Source of the DNA: JAENVT01 sp963805445
GTDB lineage: Bacteria; Actinomycetota; Acidimicrobiia; Acidimicrobiales; Ilumatobacteraceae
Assembly (NCBI GenBank): GCA_963805445.1
Contig: CAWDUI010000026.1
Location: forward strand, 1-64,000
Length of the DNA stretch: 64,000 nucleotides
Direction of reading: 5' to 3'
The position numbers were made by a program, and so were the translations under genes. The notes under the pieces were generated by a model that did not search any database, was not told where the DNA came from, and saw only the letters and a list, made by a program, of their open reading frames with translations. Shown piece after piece: positions 1 through 9,570 of the stretch. Positions within the stretch are counted from its first letter, which is position 1. Each line of letters opens with the position of its first letter.

Positions 1-92
1 TCGCTCGCAATGGCGGCACAAATGTTCGAACGCGGCGTTGGTATCAGGCCTGCTCTCTCTGAGCCGCGATGCGGCCTGCTCTGAAACCCACG

Positions 93-644
93 ATGCGTTT
101 TCTGCTCCTGTTCCTCTCAATAATCCTTCCGACAATCGCCCAGGCAAGAATCGGCGAGACCCCCCTTCAGTTTGTGGACCGTTACGGCCCACCGAAGGAT
201 TCGCAGTTGAGCAAGATCATGGACAAGACGTCGCCTCTCGTTGAGGGCGCGATCCACCATACCTATGAGTATCAAGGCTGGAAGATTCGCGCCGCATTTC
301 TTCAACTGGATGGGCCAGCGGTGCGGATGGACTTCCAGAAAATTCCCTTGGCCGTGATTCGAGATTACGAACTGCAAGCGATCGCGTTGGCCAATACGCC
401 GGTGGGGATGACGTGGCAGCGAATCGCGTATGACAATCCCGATTCTCCAAACAAGGGTCTGGCGAAAGCCGCAGAGGCGCTTGTTGCGGTCGGGCAGAAA
501 ATGTGGCGGCGGAGCGACGGCGCGATTCTTTGGCTGCGGAGCCATTTAATCGTGCGTCTCGAGCTTCCGGTTGCTCGGGAATACGAAGCACAGTTAAAAG
601 CGGCCAAAGAGCAAAAAGCGCGGGCTTCGGTCCCGCAGTTCTAG
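93..644 (+). CDS. Small secreted protein of unknown function
   Basis: Codes for about 183 residues. It starts with a clear Sec signal peptide: a short basic start, a run of Leu/Ile/Phe, then a TIAQA-type cleavage site near residue 18. An in-frame ATG exists 24 bases upstream at 69, but starting at 93 puts the hydrophobic core directly after MR, as expected for a signal peptide. The mature part opens with an RIGET...RYGPP pattern that I associate with short periplasmic proteins of Verrucomicrobia and relatives. No catalytic motif is visible. Codon use is less GC-biased than in the genes beyond 2.8 kb, which supports a different origin for this segment. Function unknown. Confidence 0.6.
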   Translation: MRFLLLFLSIILPTIAQARIGETPLQFVDRYGPPKDSQLSKIMDKTSPLVEGAIHHTYEYQGWKIRAAFLQLDGPAVRMDFQKIPLAVIRDYELQAIALANTPVGMTWQRIAYDNPDSPNKGLAKAAEALVAVGQKMWRRSDGAILWLRSHLIVRLELPVAREYEAQLKAAKEQKARASVPQF

Positions 645-754
645 CGCCTCAAAATCAGGAGCAGCTCGAAGACTTCCGGTCGGAGCTCGGAGATCGGACG
701 CGACCCCGATTCACACTCCCAAGTTCAGCCCATCGTCCAACGGCGCATGCTGAA

Positions 755-790
755 TCTGTCAAGATTTGCACCCTGACCCCAATTCCCTGA
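755..790. repeat. Possible mobile-element edge sequence
   Basis: A TGTCAAGATTTGCACCCTGACCCC-like string sits in the 140-base gap after the secreted protein. Similar strings often flank REP-associated or IS elements in Verrucomicrobia and Planctomycetes. Only one copy is seen here, and recognition is from memory. Confidence 0.2.
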
Positions 791-1075
791 CTCGAGAGGA
801 TGCTGATGTCGGGTTGCTTCAGGCCTGCTGCGCTGAAGACTTCGATGATTTCGCTCTCGGGTACGATCGGCTTGGCGACGAGCTGGCTTCCTTTCGCCGC
901 GTGGTTTGACGAGCGCAGCTTTGACGGCTTGGAAGAAGCCGATGTCGTCGCGAATGGCGAGCGCCTCTTCGCTACCGGCGCAAAGCGCGAAGAGGAATTG
1001 GTCGGAGAGGATTCTGATGTCGGGCTGCTCCAGTCCCGCGGCGCTGAAGGATGTCGATTATCCCGCCTGGACTTG
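785..1075 (-). pseudogene. Remnant of type I restriction R subunit (HsdR, DUF3387 region)
   Basis: On the minus strand, in different frames, lie pieces typical of the HsdR C-terminal DUF3387 region. FSAAGLEQPDIRILSDQF lies at about 1047-994. EEALAIRDDIGFFQAVKAAL follows at about 970-910. A second copy of the first motif, FSAAGLKQPDISILS, lies at about 834-790. In intact HsdR the DDxxFFQAV motif precedes a single AAGLxxPDISILS motif, so the segment looks scrambled or partly duplicated as well as frame-broken. No open reading frame joins the parts. In the source genome this was probably the tail of a restriction system beside the helicase. Confidence 0.5.
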
Positions 1076-1077
1076 CC

Positions 1078-2825
1078 TCACACCAGTGCCTCGCTGCAGA
1101 TGATCCTTGGAACGTCGCGCTCTGATGTATCGAACGCTTTACGATCTAGCCATTCGCGCATGTTGTGTTGGAGATAGATTCGACTGAGCGTTTTCAAGAG
1201 CTCTTCGCCGGCGATTGTATTGCGCCGAGCCGAGTTCACTTCGCGATTGATTGCTGTCGTCAGCGGGCGAGCGGAACGCTTTCTCTAAGATGTTGATCTG
1301 AGCCTTGACGTCTTCGTCGTCACACGTCCGGAAGAGCACACCCAATTCGCGCAACACGTAGCGCTGGCCATGCGTCAGCGAAAAGTGTGCTGCAGCTCGG
1401 CTTGCCGATGTTTCGCTTCCTCTGAGAACTGCGCCTTCAGTCGCATGACCTTGGCGTTGTAGTCCTGCGGCAATGAGCGTGACTCCGTCTCTTTGCCGCA
1501 CTTGATCGTTCCAAGCACCTTCGGGATATCCTTAGAAACGACGGCTCCGTCGCTATTGACGAGGAAAAGTTGCTGGAACCGGCCTGCCTGGCAGAAGACA
1601 AACAGGCCACGTTGGGTCGAGACCCGGGCCGACCGAATCCCGTCCGGCAGATTTGCGATGCGCTCGTATTCCGTCGGGTCGTCTTTCCTCAGCTGGCGAA
1701 GAATCTCTTCGGCTTCGTTGAGATCGAGAAATTCGTCGCCCTCGTCCTCGAACAAGCTTAGCTGCGCCCCGTGCTGCTCGTAGATTGCATACATCGCCTC
1801 TTCGTTTAACTGCTCGGTCTCGTCGAGAATCTTCGCGTCTTCGCCGATCGTCTCGTGAATTTCCTGGATGCGGTTGTGCAGCTTTGCCTTCAAACCAAGA
1901 TTCTTGTCCAGCTCCGTTTCCGGTAGGAAGTTGAAGCCGTAAACTTTGTCGTGATCGCTGCCGATTCGGTCGATACGCCCGAAGCGTTGAATCAGCCTGA
2001 CCGGGTTCCAGTGCAGATCGTAGTTGATGACCTTGTCGCAGTCCTGAAGGTTCAAGCCTTCAGAGAGAACATCGGTCGCAATCACCATCGACAGCTCCGA
2101 TTCCCCACTGGTGAATCGATACTCAGGGTTCGCCTTTGGCGCGAAGCGGCCCACGACTCTCGCCTTGCTCTTATCGCCGCTAAAGATCACGTCGATGTCA
2201 TCTCTCTTTCCGTCGGGATTAAGATTGTCGAAAAGGTAGCGCGCGGTGTCGGCGTACTCGGAGAAGATAAGACCTTGCCTTTCTTCAACGGCTTCGACTT
2301 CAGTTTCTCCTTGAGCTTTTGCAGTTTCGCGTCCTGAGCGGGCGTGATCGGCTCGACAAGCGATTGAATCTTCTTTAGCAGCTCAATGTCATGATCGATA
2401 TGATTCCGCAGTTTGTCGGCATCGAAATCTTCAATGTCATACCGTCCCGTTACTTTCCGGAGCGCGTCGAGCAGATCGGTCTCTTTGTCGTAATCGGACT
2501 CATACAGAATCTGCTGGGCGTCTTCGCCAGCCGGCACGATTCCTTCATTTAGCGCGGCTAAGAACCCTTCGTGAATTTTAAGCAATCTGCCGATGGTCTC
2601 ACGAAAGGCATATACGCTGGACTCAAAGCGCTTGAAAAGGAGCACGCGAATCAAGCCTCGGAGATTATAGCCGGCTCGGTGTAAACTGGTGTAAGGCTCG
2701 CGATCTTGCTTGTCCTTCTTTACGTAATGCCAGAGACCGTAACGCGCGTAGATTAATTCCTGCTCATCGCGCTTCTGCGGCTTTCCCTTGCGCGGCTTAC
2801 CGAGATAGCCGCGCAGTTGCTTCAT
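1078..2825 (-). pseudogene. SNF2/RapA-type helicase, C-terminal half, truncated and frame-broken
   Basis: About 580 residues of a superfamily 2 helicase, read in four successive frame segments. The helicase C domain is clear: VLxFSEYADTARYL (about 2280-2240), then ATDVLSEGLNLQDCDKVINY and the arginine-finger motif VI QRFGRIDRIGSDHDKV (about 2050-1930). Frame changes are needed near 2280, 1385 and 1260, after which the protein runs on to a TGA at 1078. The N-terminal helicase half (Walker A, DEAD/DEAH) is missing because the gene is cut at about 2.82 kb, where unrelated DNA begins. Large helicases of this type commonly sit in restriction or DISARM-like defence islands, and the HsdR remnant downstream fits that. 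Whether the frame breaks are decay or read errors cannot be decided here. Confidence 0.7.
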
Positions 2826-2867
2826 AGATGGCGAAGGTCTCGGGATAATACTCGCGTAGTCCGGCAA
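2797..2867. other. Junction of two unrelated sequences
   Basis: Two minus-strand genes are cut at the same place. The helicase reads leftward from about 2825 with no N-terminus. The peptidoglycan-binding protein, coming from the right, loses its own sequence at about 2830 and stops at 2797 inside helicase DNA. Base composition and codon use also change here. This is either an integration or recombination point or a chimeric assembly join. Confidence 0.65.
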
Positions 2868-3153
2868 GCTCGGCCGCGACGTCTCCTGAGAGGGGAACCG
2901 TTCCGTCGGTAGTGCTTGATGCGCCGGTCAGTGCACCCCAGGTGACAGGACCCACCCAACCGTCAACGACGAGGCCCGAAGTCTGCTGGAACTGGCGAAC
3001 CGCGCCGTCCGTGATGGGCCCGAAGATCCCATCGATCGCGCCATCCATGTAGTAGCCGTAGTACTGCAGGGTCTGTTGTAGATACGAGACGTAGCCGGAG
3101 GAGCCTGCGTCATTCGCACCCTCTTGGAGATCCGGTTCACCTGCCATGTGCAC
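2797..3153 (-). CDS. Peptidoglycan-binding domain protein, 3'-truncated
   Basis: About 118 residues. It contains one PG_binding_1 domain: a QTLQYYGYYMDGAIDGIFG segment followed by AVRQFQQTSGLVVDGWVGPVTW. This is the usual short three-helix module that binds peptidoglycan, often attached to a cell-wall hydrolase or a secreted enzyme. I start it at GTG 3153, which lies six bases after an AGGAGG; ATGs at 3159 and 3147 are alternatives. The last residues run into the foreign segment, so the natural C-terminus is lost. No signal peptide is visible. DNA between 3160 and 3391 shows no gene. Confidence 0.6.
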   Translation of the reverse strand: MHMAGEPDLQEGANDAGSSGYVSYLQQTLQYYGYYMDGAIDGIFGPITDGAVRQFQQTSGLVVDGWVGPVTWGALTGASSTTDGTVPLSGDVAAELAGLREYYPETFAIYEATARLSR

Positions 3154-3391
3154 CAACATCCTCCTGGTCAACTGCTTACGGTAATCGACGGCTGGAATCG
3201 GGGCAACAGGTGATGCGAGGCGCACGTTGATGTCTGTACCCAGGCGCGCAGGTTGTTCCCACCGACACGTATCCGGCGATCTGAGCGGTCACACGCACAG
3301 GCCGCTCTCCCCCAATGTCGCGAACCGCGGCCTGATGTCCAGGGCCGCGGTCATCACATCTACGGGCGCGACAGGGGCGCACGAAGAAGTG

Positions 3392-4060
3392 TCACCCACT
3401 CCGCGTACCGGCGAGCGGTGATTCGAGCAGGATGACCTCATCGGCGGCGGCCATGACGTCGGCGTCGTGTGTGGCAACGAACACGCAGGTGCCGCGAGCC
3501 CTCGCCGCCAGGAGCGCCTCGACCACGAGCGCGGCGCGGGCCTCGTCCTGATGGCCGGTCGGCTCGTCGAGTACGGCGAGGCGCGGCGTGCCGAGCAGTG
3601 CCCGAGCGATCCCCGCGCGCTGCTGCTCGCCGAACGACACTTGCGACGGGAGCCTGCCAAGCAAACCATCGATCTCGAGCCGAACCGTGAGATCGTCGAG
3701 CTCGGTCGTCGGCACCTCGCGACGGGTCGACCAGAACGGGAGAACCAGGTTCTCGCGGAGATCGAGCGCCGGCAGCAGGGCGAGGCATTGAGGGGCGACG
3801 GCCAGCCGGGCCCACGACCTCGCCTCGTCGTCGAACCACTGCACCGAACCGGTGTCGCTGGGTTCCCAGCCGATGATGATGTTGCACAGCGTGGTCTTGC
3901 CGGAGCCCGACGGTCCGGCCAAGGCAACGAGCGTTCCGGCTCGCAGATGAAGCGTTGTCGGGGTGAGCAGAGTGATCGTGGAACCATGCGCGCTGATCGT
4001 CCGCGACACGCCGGCGGCACTGACGATCAATTCGGGCGTTGTCAGGACCGTGTCACTCAT
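3392..4060 (-). CDS. ABC transporter ATP-binding protein
   Basis: A 222-residue ABC ATPase. It has the Walker A motif GPSGSGKTT, a Q-loop-like APQ, a signature VSFGEQQRAGIARAL and Walker B LAVLDEPTG followed by ATHD. The signature has FGEQQ where LSGGQ is usual. The ATG at 4060 overlaps the stop of the upstream ATPase by eight bases, so the two are translationally coupled. Together with the second ATPase and the FtsX-like permease it forms a three-gene unit that resembles MacB/LolCDE-type exporters. These use the ATPase as a mechanical driver and need not move substrate through the membrane. Two different ATPases beside one permease suggest a heterodimer. Substrate unknown. Confidence 0.85.
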   Translation of the reverse strand: MSDTVLTTPELIVSAAGVSRTISAHGSTITLLTPTTLHLRAGTLVALAGPSGSGKTTLCNIIIGWEPSDTGSVQWFDDEARSWARLAVAPQCLALLPALDLRENLVLPFWSTRREVPTTELDDLTVRLEIDGLLGRLPSQVSFGEQQRAGIARALLGTPRLAVLDEPTGHQDEARAALVVEALLAARARGTCVFVATHDADVMAAADEVILLESPLAGTRSG

Positions 4061-4901
4061 CGCCGAGCCCGCCGTTCGTCGGTCGGTTCGTGGGTCGTAG
4101 AACCACCGCGCCATCTTCGAATCGGATCTCGGCGCGAAGGTCGGGGAACTCGCTCAACAACTCGGGAGGGAGCTGCACTCGCCCGACGGCGTCGATCACC
4201 GCGACGGTTGCCGAGCCCTGAAGCGTCTCGCTGTGCAGCGTGCCGTGGTGAAGGGCCAGCACGCGGTCGGCCGCCGCGGCGACGGCCGCGTCGTGGGTGT
4301 TGACTACGACCGCGGTGCCACGCGCTGCGCTGTCGCGAAGCATGGCGATGACCCTCGCGGCACTGCTGGCATCGAGCTCGGCCGTCGGCTCGTCGGCCAG
4401 CAGCAGCGCGGGGTCGCCGATCGACGCCATCGCCACCGCGAGACGTTGCTGCTCGCCACCCGACAGCTGCGTGGGCCGACTGCGCCGACGAGCGACGAGC
4501 CCGACTTGTTCGATGGCCCGCTCGACGTCGTCGCGGCTTGCTCCCCGATGACGCGCGCCGAGCTCGAGGTGCTCCGTGACGGTCAGGTGCGTGTACAGGT
4601 TGTGCGTGGGGCGCTGCAGCACGACGGCCACCGTGGTGCGACGCAGGCGTCGGAGCGTGCGCGGTGCGGCTGTGATCGCGTCGACCCCGGCGATCGTCAG
4701 CGTTCCGGCGGTGGGTCGTTCGACCAGCGCCAGCGACCGGAGCAGTGTGCTCTTGCCACTCCCCGACGGACCGACCACGGCGGTGACCGCACCGGCCAGA
4801 AAGGAAGCGTCGATGCCGCGCAGCGCGTGGATCTCCCCACTGTCGACGCGGTAGATCTGCACCAGGCCGCTGCAGCCGGCAACAACATCAGTCGGAGGCA
4901 C
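4053..4901 (-). CDS. ABC transporter ATP-binding protein with C-terminal extension
   Basis: A 282-residue ABC ATPase with Walker A GPSGSGKST, signature QLSGGEQQRLAVAMA, Walker B ALLLADEPTAELD and the switch histidine in NTHDAAV. After the ATPase core (about residue 220) comes a short tail containing VIDAVGRVQLPPELL. It resembles the swapped-hairpin (AbrB/SpoVT-like) pieces found on some actinobacterial MacB-type ATPases. The GTG start at 4901 overlaps the permease stop (4888), and the gene overlaps the next ATPase, so the three genes are one operon. Likely role: energising the 934-residue permease in envelope export or remodelling. Confidence 0.85.
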   Translation of the reverse strand: MPPTDVVAGCSGLVQIYRVDSGEIHALRGIDASFLAGAVTAVVGPSGSGKSTLLRSLALVERPTAGTLTIAGVDAITAAPRTLRRLRRTTVAVVLQRPTHNLYTHLTVTEHLELGARHRGASRDDVERAIEQVGLVARRRSRPTQLSGGEQQRLAVAMASIGDPALLLADEPTAELDASSAARVIAMLRDSAARGTAVVVNTHDAAVAAAADRVLALHHGTLHSETLQGSATVAVIDAVGRVQLPPELLSEFPDLRAEIRFEDGAVVLRPTNRPTNGGLGDE

Positions 4902-7692
4902 GGAGCACCTCCGAAACCCGGGCACGCCGCGCCCCGCCGATCTCCATCCATGCAGCCACCAGTGAGATCGTCACCACGGCGCCGAACGCCACGATCACGG
5001 CGCCCCACGACAAGGTGCCGTCGAAATGCGGCACGAACGCAGGCCCGGGGTCGAGCCGGTGAGTCATGAAGGCGACGAGCAGCCTGGCAATCGCAGTTCC
5101 GATGAGCGATCCGAGCACGCCGAGCAGCACGGCTGCTCCGGCCACAGCCGCGACGACCGTTCGACGGGGCAATCCCATCCGGTCGGTCATCGCCAACTCG
5201 ATCGCCAGTTCGCCGCGTCGGCGCGCACCGAGCACCACGATCGACGCGAGCGCGACGATCAGCAGGGCGATGCCCACGAGGCGGAGGTACGGCAGGGAGA
5301 GCGTGAACGCGACAAATGCAGGGAATCGTTGCGCGGTGGCAACGTTCGGCGATTCGACATCGAGCGCGGCAGAGCCGATCGCTGCGCTGAGATCAGCCTG
5401 CTCACCGTTCGACCACACGTACGTGCGGAACCATTGGTCGAGCCGTGTGGTGTCGGCCGGCCCGGGAAGCGAGCCGTCTCTGCCGGGCAGCTGCGGGGCC
5501 AGCGCGCGGGCGTCGACCAGCACCATCGAGGACCGCTCGCGCTGCCACGGCGCCGCGGCGATGCGAGCGACGACCCGATAGCGAACGTTGTCGAAGTCGT
5601 CGCCGTCCAACGTGCCCGTGTCGGGAAAGGTGTTGGCGTAGTCCCCCGCTACGACGATGTTGACGGCGAACGCCTCGGAATCGGCCAAGTCGTGCATCAA
5701 CGTCGAAACCGGTACGTCGGAGAAGGAGCCGCGCCAGTCGGCGGCGGCGGCGAACGTCGCCGGATCGACGGCCAGCAGATCGGTCGCGACATCGGCGGTC
5801 GGGTGCACGTTGTTGGTCTCCCACACGACGGTCCAGCCGGGAGGGAGGCCGGCGGGAAACCCGTCCGCGCCGAGGGACACGGCATGCGCAGAAGCGACGG
5901 GAACCGTCGCCGATGCACCACCAAGTGCAGCCGCCTTGTCGGAGATTCCTCGCCGGCCATTCGCCGATACCGACGCGCAATACGCGAAGAGCCCGACACC
6001 GGAAGCGATCACGACGACCATCGCGCTCAGCTCGGTCAACGAAAGCGACACACGTCTCCGCGCCAGCCACAACGCCAGCGAACGGGGGCGATGGAGCCCA
6101 GTCGTGGTTCGGCGGTGCCGGGCCCTGCGGGCGACGATCGTGCGGATCAACAAGGAGATCGCCCGCACGATCAACACGGACCCGGCGAGAACGGCAAAGA
6201 GGGGAAAGAGCAGCGAGGTGCCGCTGTCGAGCGTTGCGCCGCGTTGCGTCACGAGCTGTGCGCCGGTCGCGATGGCTCCGACCACCACCACCGTCTCGCC
6301 GTGAACGGCTCCGACGACACGTTTGGCACGGCTCGCCGAACTGGTGTCGAGTGGCCACACCGCGGCGAACCCGGCGACCACCACCGCGATCATGATGATC
6401 GGAAGCGCCCACTCGACGGACCGCAGCGCTCGGTCGATGGTTGCGGTGCCGATCGCACCCGGGCCGGCCACCGCGTGCGGCCACCAACGCACCAGCGCGT
6501 ATGTCGCGGCGATACCGACCAGAACGGGAATGAGTTGCTCGACCGCGGTGAGCAGGCCGAGGCGGATGGGGTGGGCGCCCATCGAGAGGGACAAGGCATG
6601 CTCACGCCGCCGCCCTCGGGTAAGGAGCCAGACGCAGCTCACCAAGACGAGCATGCTCATCACCTGGCCGGTGAGCGCTATCGACGACACCACTGGCGCC
6701 AGCTCGCCCGCCGCTTGTTCCGACCGTTCGACGAACGATCGCACACCGCTGGACAGCACGACCGGGTCACCGTCGGCCCGCGCCACCTGACTCCCGACGA
6801 GCGACCTGGAATCGAACAGCAACCTCCTGGTGTCCGTCATTGCCTTCGCTGCGGCGCGGCCCTGTTCCAACGACACGGGCCCGGTCCACGAGAGGTCCCA
6901 CTTGACGAACGGCGTGTCTCCCATCGCGATCATCAGCGATATCGCCGTGGCGGTGTCGGTGATCAACAGGTTGGCGGGCTCGTTGAGGAGCTGCGGATCA
7001 GTTGGCAGCGGCGCTGCAAGCGCCTGCCAATCGAACGAGTCAGACGTCGGGAGTCGGTCCTGCGTTGCGTAGATCCCCGCCACGTTGGTCGTGACGCCGT
7101 CCGCGTTCCCGTTGAGGGGAACCACGACCGGGTAGTGAAGGGCGAGCGTGACCTGGTCGCCCGGCGAGACCCCGAGGTCGGCGGCAACCGTGTCGGGCAG
7201 CCAGATCCCTCCACGCGCCGGATCGCCGGCCGCACTGCCCGCAGCAGGTCGGAGCGACGTGTTGGCATCGCCAATCGAGTAGACGACCGCTACAGCCTGC
7301 GCTCCATCGGCCGTTCGGATCACGGGCACCGGTTGGTTCGGATCGCTGCTCCGGTACGGAAGCAGCGGAGAGACCGACGTCAGCGGCGCGCCGAACACCG
7401 GCAGCTCGTCCAGCAGATCCGATACCGCGACGGCCGCGGCGACATCGGTCAGCCCGGTTGTGTACGCACGCGCATCGAGACCCTGTCCGACGGATGCGCT
7501 GGTCGCCGCCTCTGCAGCTTCGGCGGCGAACGATCGATCGGCGGCCGCCTCGGTGACCAACGGAGCCGTGGCCCGCGCCGCCGCGAAGCACGTCGCCGCC
7601 AACGCGATCGCCAGCGACCACGCACCTGCCCGCGCGGCGAACCAAGGTGCACGGCGGAGTAGCGGATCGATCGTGGTCATGGAGGAGGGCAC
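4888..7692 (-). CDS. FtsX-like ABC transporter permease (934 aa)
   Basis: A large permease with an N-terminal membrane anchor (SLAIALAATCFAAARA, about residues 26-41). A long extracytoplasmic region is followed by a block of hydrophobic segments in the middle (about 330-560), a second extracytoplasmic domain, and a C-terminal set of three membrane spans with an FtsX/MacB-type VLGARRRGELAIELAMTDRMG stretch. The duplicated layout matches long MacB-like permeases of actinobacteria. The start may be GTG 7692 or ATG 7680. The first gene of the operon, it is followed by the two ATPases with overlapping stop and start codons. Substrate not predictable; lipoproteins, antimicrobial peptides or signals to a wall hydrolase are all known for the family. 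Confidence 0.8.
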   Translation of the reverse strand: MPSSMTTIDPLLRRAPWFAARAGAWSLAIALAATCFAAARATAPLVTEAAADRSFAAEAAEAATSASVGQGLDARAYTTGLTDVAAAVAVSDLLDELPVFGAPLTSVSPLLPYRSSDPNQPVPVIRTADGAQAVAVVYSIGDANTSLRPAAGSAAGDPARGGIWLPDTVAADLGVSPGDQVTLALHYPVVVPLNGNADGVTTNVAGIYATQDRLPTSDSFDWQALAAPLPTDPQLLNEPANLLITDTATAISLMIAMGDTPFVKWDLSWTGPVSLEQGRAAAKAMTDTRRLLFDSRSLVGSQVARADGDPVVLSSGVRSFVERSEQAAGELAPVVSSIALTGQVMSMLVLVSCVWLLTRGRRREHALSLSMGAHPIRLGLLTAVEQLIPVLVGIAATYALVRWWPHAVAGPGAIGTATIDRALRSVEWALPIIMIAVVVAGFAAVWPLDTSSASRAKRVVGAVHGETVVVVGAIATGAQLVTQRGATLDSGTSLLFPLFAVLAGSVLIVRAISLLIRTIVARRARHRRTTTGLHRPRSLALWLARRRVSLSLTELSAMVVVIASGVGLFAYCASVSANGRRGISDKAAALGGASATVPVASAHAVSLGADGFPAGLPPGWTVVWETNNVHPTADVATDLLAVDPATFAAAADWRGSFSDVPVSTLMHDLADSEAFAVNIVVAGDYANTFPDTGTLDGDDFDNVRYRVVARIAAAPWQRERSSMVLVDARALAPQLPGRDGSLPGPADTTRLDQWFRTYVWSNGEQADLSAAIGSAALDVESPNVATAQRFPAFVAFTLSLPYLRLVGIALLIVALASIVVLGARRRGELAIELAMTDRMGLPRRTVVAAVAGAAVLLGVLGSLIGTAIARLLVAFMTHRLDPGPAFVPHFDGTLSWGAVIVAFGAVVTISLVAAWMEIGGARRARVSEVLRASD

Positions 7693-7818
7693 GAAGAGGA
7701 CGGCACGACAGTCGGACGCTACACGGCTGACGCCGGCGCTCGGCCCTGACCTGCGTCGCAGTCTCCTCCGTCGTCAGCGATCCATCTGCGCGGTGAGCGC
7801 GATCGACACCATCGGATG

Positions 7819-9022
7819 TCACCAGCGGGGGCCGGTCGGGGTCGATGCCGAGAAGTGCCTTGCCGATCGTTTCGTGGGTGAAGGCGTCGGTGCCGGGGTG
7901 GAAGCGGGCAGCGCGGACGTCGCGGGAGAGCCGTTCGAGTTCGTGGCCCCGACGGAACGAGGCTCCGCCGACCACATCGCAGGCGAGGTCGACGACGCGC
8001 ATCGCCGCGGTCGTCGCTCGCCACTTGGCGGCGAAGACGTGGATGGGCCACGCCGGGCCGTGGTCGGCGCCGTCGACCCAGTCGGTGGCGAGGCGATCGA
8101 GTTGGGCTCGTGCTGCTGCGAGTTCGAGGTGCATCTCGGCGATGCGTGCCTGCACGAGCGGGTGATGGTCCAGGGTGCCGGCCGGGATCGCGATCGACGT
8201 GGCCCGCTGGCAGTGCTCGATCGCGAGCTCCATCGCCCGTTCGGCGATGCCGATGTAGACGTTGCTGATCAAGCGTGAGCGCCCAGATCGCCATCACCCC
8301 GACCGCAGGGTCGTCGGGCGGGCCGGCGGGGACGACGGCGAGCACGTCGGCGTCGGGGACGAACACCCCGTCGAGCACCGTGTCGTGGCTCTCCGTGGCG
8401 CGCATGCCCTGCGCGTCCCAGGTGGCGACGACGTCGACACCCGCGGCCTGGCGCGGCACGAAGCCGTGCACCACCACCGGACCGGCGGGATCGGTCGCGT
8501 CCATGGCGTGGAACCCGAGACGATCCCACACCGGGCCAAGCGATCCGAACAACTTGCGGCCGTGGATTCGCCAGCCACCCGGGACCCGTTCGGCCCTGGT
8601 GGTCGACAGGGCGATCGGGATGTCGTTGCCCGCTTCGCCGTGCCCGGAGGCGAGCACCTCGCCGGCGGTCGCCCAGTCGAGGATCCGCTGGCCGAACGGA
8701 TGACCGAACCGGGCCAGATCGGCGCCGAGCCCGACCCAGTACAGGTGCATGCTCGTGGACAGCGCCGTTGCCGGCGCGAACCGGGCAAGCAGCCGCTGCC
8801 CGGCCGCCACCTGGGCGAGATCGAGGCCGAGGCCGCCCGAACTCGACCGGCACGGGCGCCAGCAGCCAACCGCTGTTGCGCAACTCGGCGAGGTCGTCGT
8901 GCGGATAGGCGCCCGAGACGTCGTGTGCTGCGGCCCTCTCCCGGAATCGGGCGAGGAGCTCCTCCGAGAGGGGCGCTGTTTCGTGGTCGAGGTGAGGATC
9001 GAGGACAAGTGGTTTCGTTCAT
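7819..9022 (-). CDS. Acyl-CoA dehydrogenase family protein (frame interrupted)
   Basis: About 400 residues of an FAD-dependent acyl-CoA dehydrogenase, which oxidises acyl-CoA at the alpha-beta bond. Visible parts include the N-terminal helical domain (SEELLARFRERAAAHDVSG, then LRNSGWLLAPVPVEFGGLG), the beta domain (GWRIHGRKLFGSLGPVWDR) and the C-terminal helical domain (VYIGIAERAMELAIEH, VVGGASFRRGHELERLSRDV). The reading frame changes just after the start, near 8838 and near 8275. An ending of the type DRPPLW at the TGA 7819-7821 fits the family but also needs a one-base shift. Residue conservation continues across every break, so I read the breaks as sequence errors. Natural substrate unknown. 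Confidence 0.75.
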
Positions 9023-9175
9023 GCCGCTACTGTCCGCCCGGCGGGCCTCGCCGGGCATCGGCGCGATGCTCCATTCGTGGTCGAGCGGCCGATGGAGCGT
9101 TTGCCGCATCCGCGACCGGTCAGCGAGCCGCTCGGGCACTCGGCAAGGTGAGCGCGGCGCCACCGGTGATCGCCG

Positions 9176-9455
9176 TCAGGTCTCGATCACCCCGTACTCG
9201 CGGACAGACAGGTCGGCGAAGGCCGGGTTGCGCCTCCATGTTGCGGAACAGGTCGGTGGCGCGAGAAGCGTCGGCCGCTGCTTGGTCGGCGAACAGGTAG
9301 GCACCGCCGTAGGTGCCGGTGTGTGGGTCGTGGAGCCAGAGTTTGGCGGTCAGTCCCTCCCACTGGTTGAAGCCGTCGGCAACGGTCGCGGCGTGGTGCC
9401 GGTACTGCTCGTCATCGATACCGCTGAGCGTGAAGTTGACGATTCGAAGGATCAT
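9176..9455 (-). CDS. YdhR-like monooxygenase-fold protein
   Basis: About 93 residues, starting MILRIVNFTLSG at 9455 behind an AAGGAG ribosome-binding site. The pattern NQWEGLTAKLWLHDPHTGTYGG, then YLFADQAAADAS, matches the dimeric alpha+beta barrel family of YdhR-type putative monooxygenases. Near 9230 the frame shifts; the conserved ending FADLSVREYGVIET reaches a TGA at 9176-9178. Reading straight on instead gives an unrelated Arg/Pro-rich tail. It lies divergent to the LuxR-type regulator at 9571 and may be under its control, but nothing in the 115-base gap proves that. Confidence 0.6.
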
Positions 9456-9570
9456 CGGATCTCCTTGAGGTTGGTGCCGACGAAGTTGTCGACGCGGTGA
9501 CGATGCCTCGAGGTCGGCACGTCGGCGCATCGGCGAACTGCTCCAAATCGGTGGCGAATATGCTGCATCC

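Noticed and set aside
800..1177. 125-residue plus-strand frame in the foreign segment
   Set aside because: The minus strand of the same DNA carries recognisable DUF3387 motifs, so the plus frame is a shadow.
5026..7662. 878-residue open frame on the plus strand opposite the ABC permease
   Set aside because: It is exactly antisense to a well-supported FtsX-like permease and its translation is Arg/Gly/His-rich with no domain. Long shadow frames are common in high-GC DNA.
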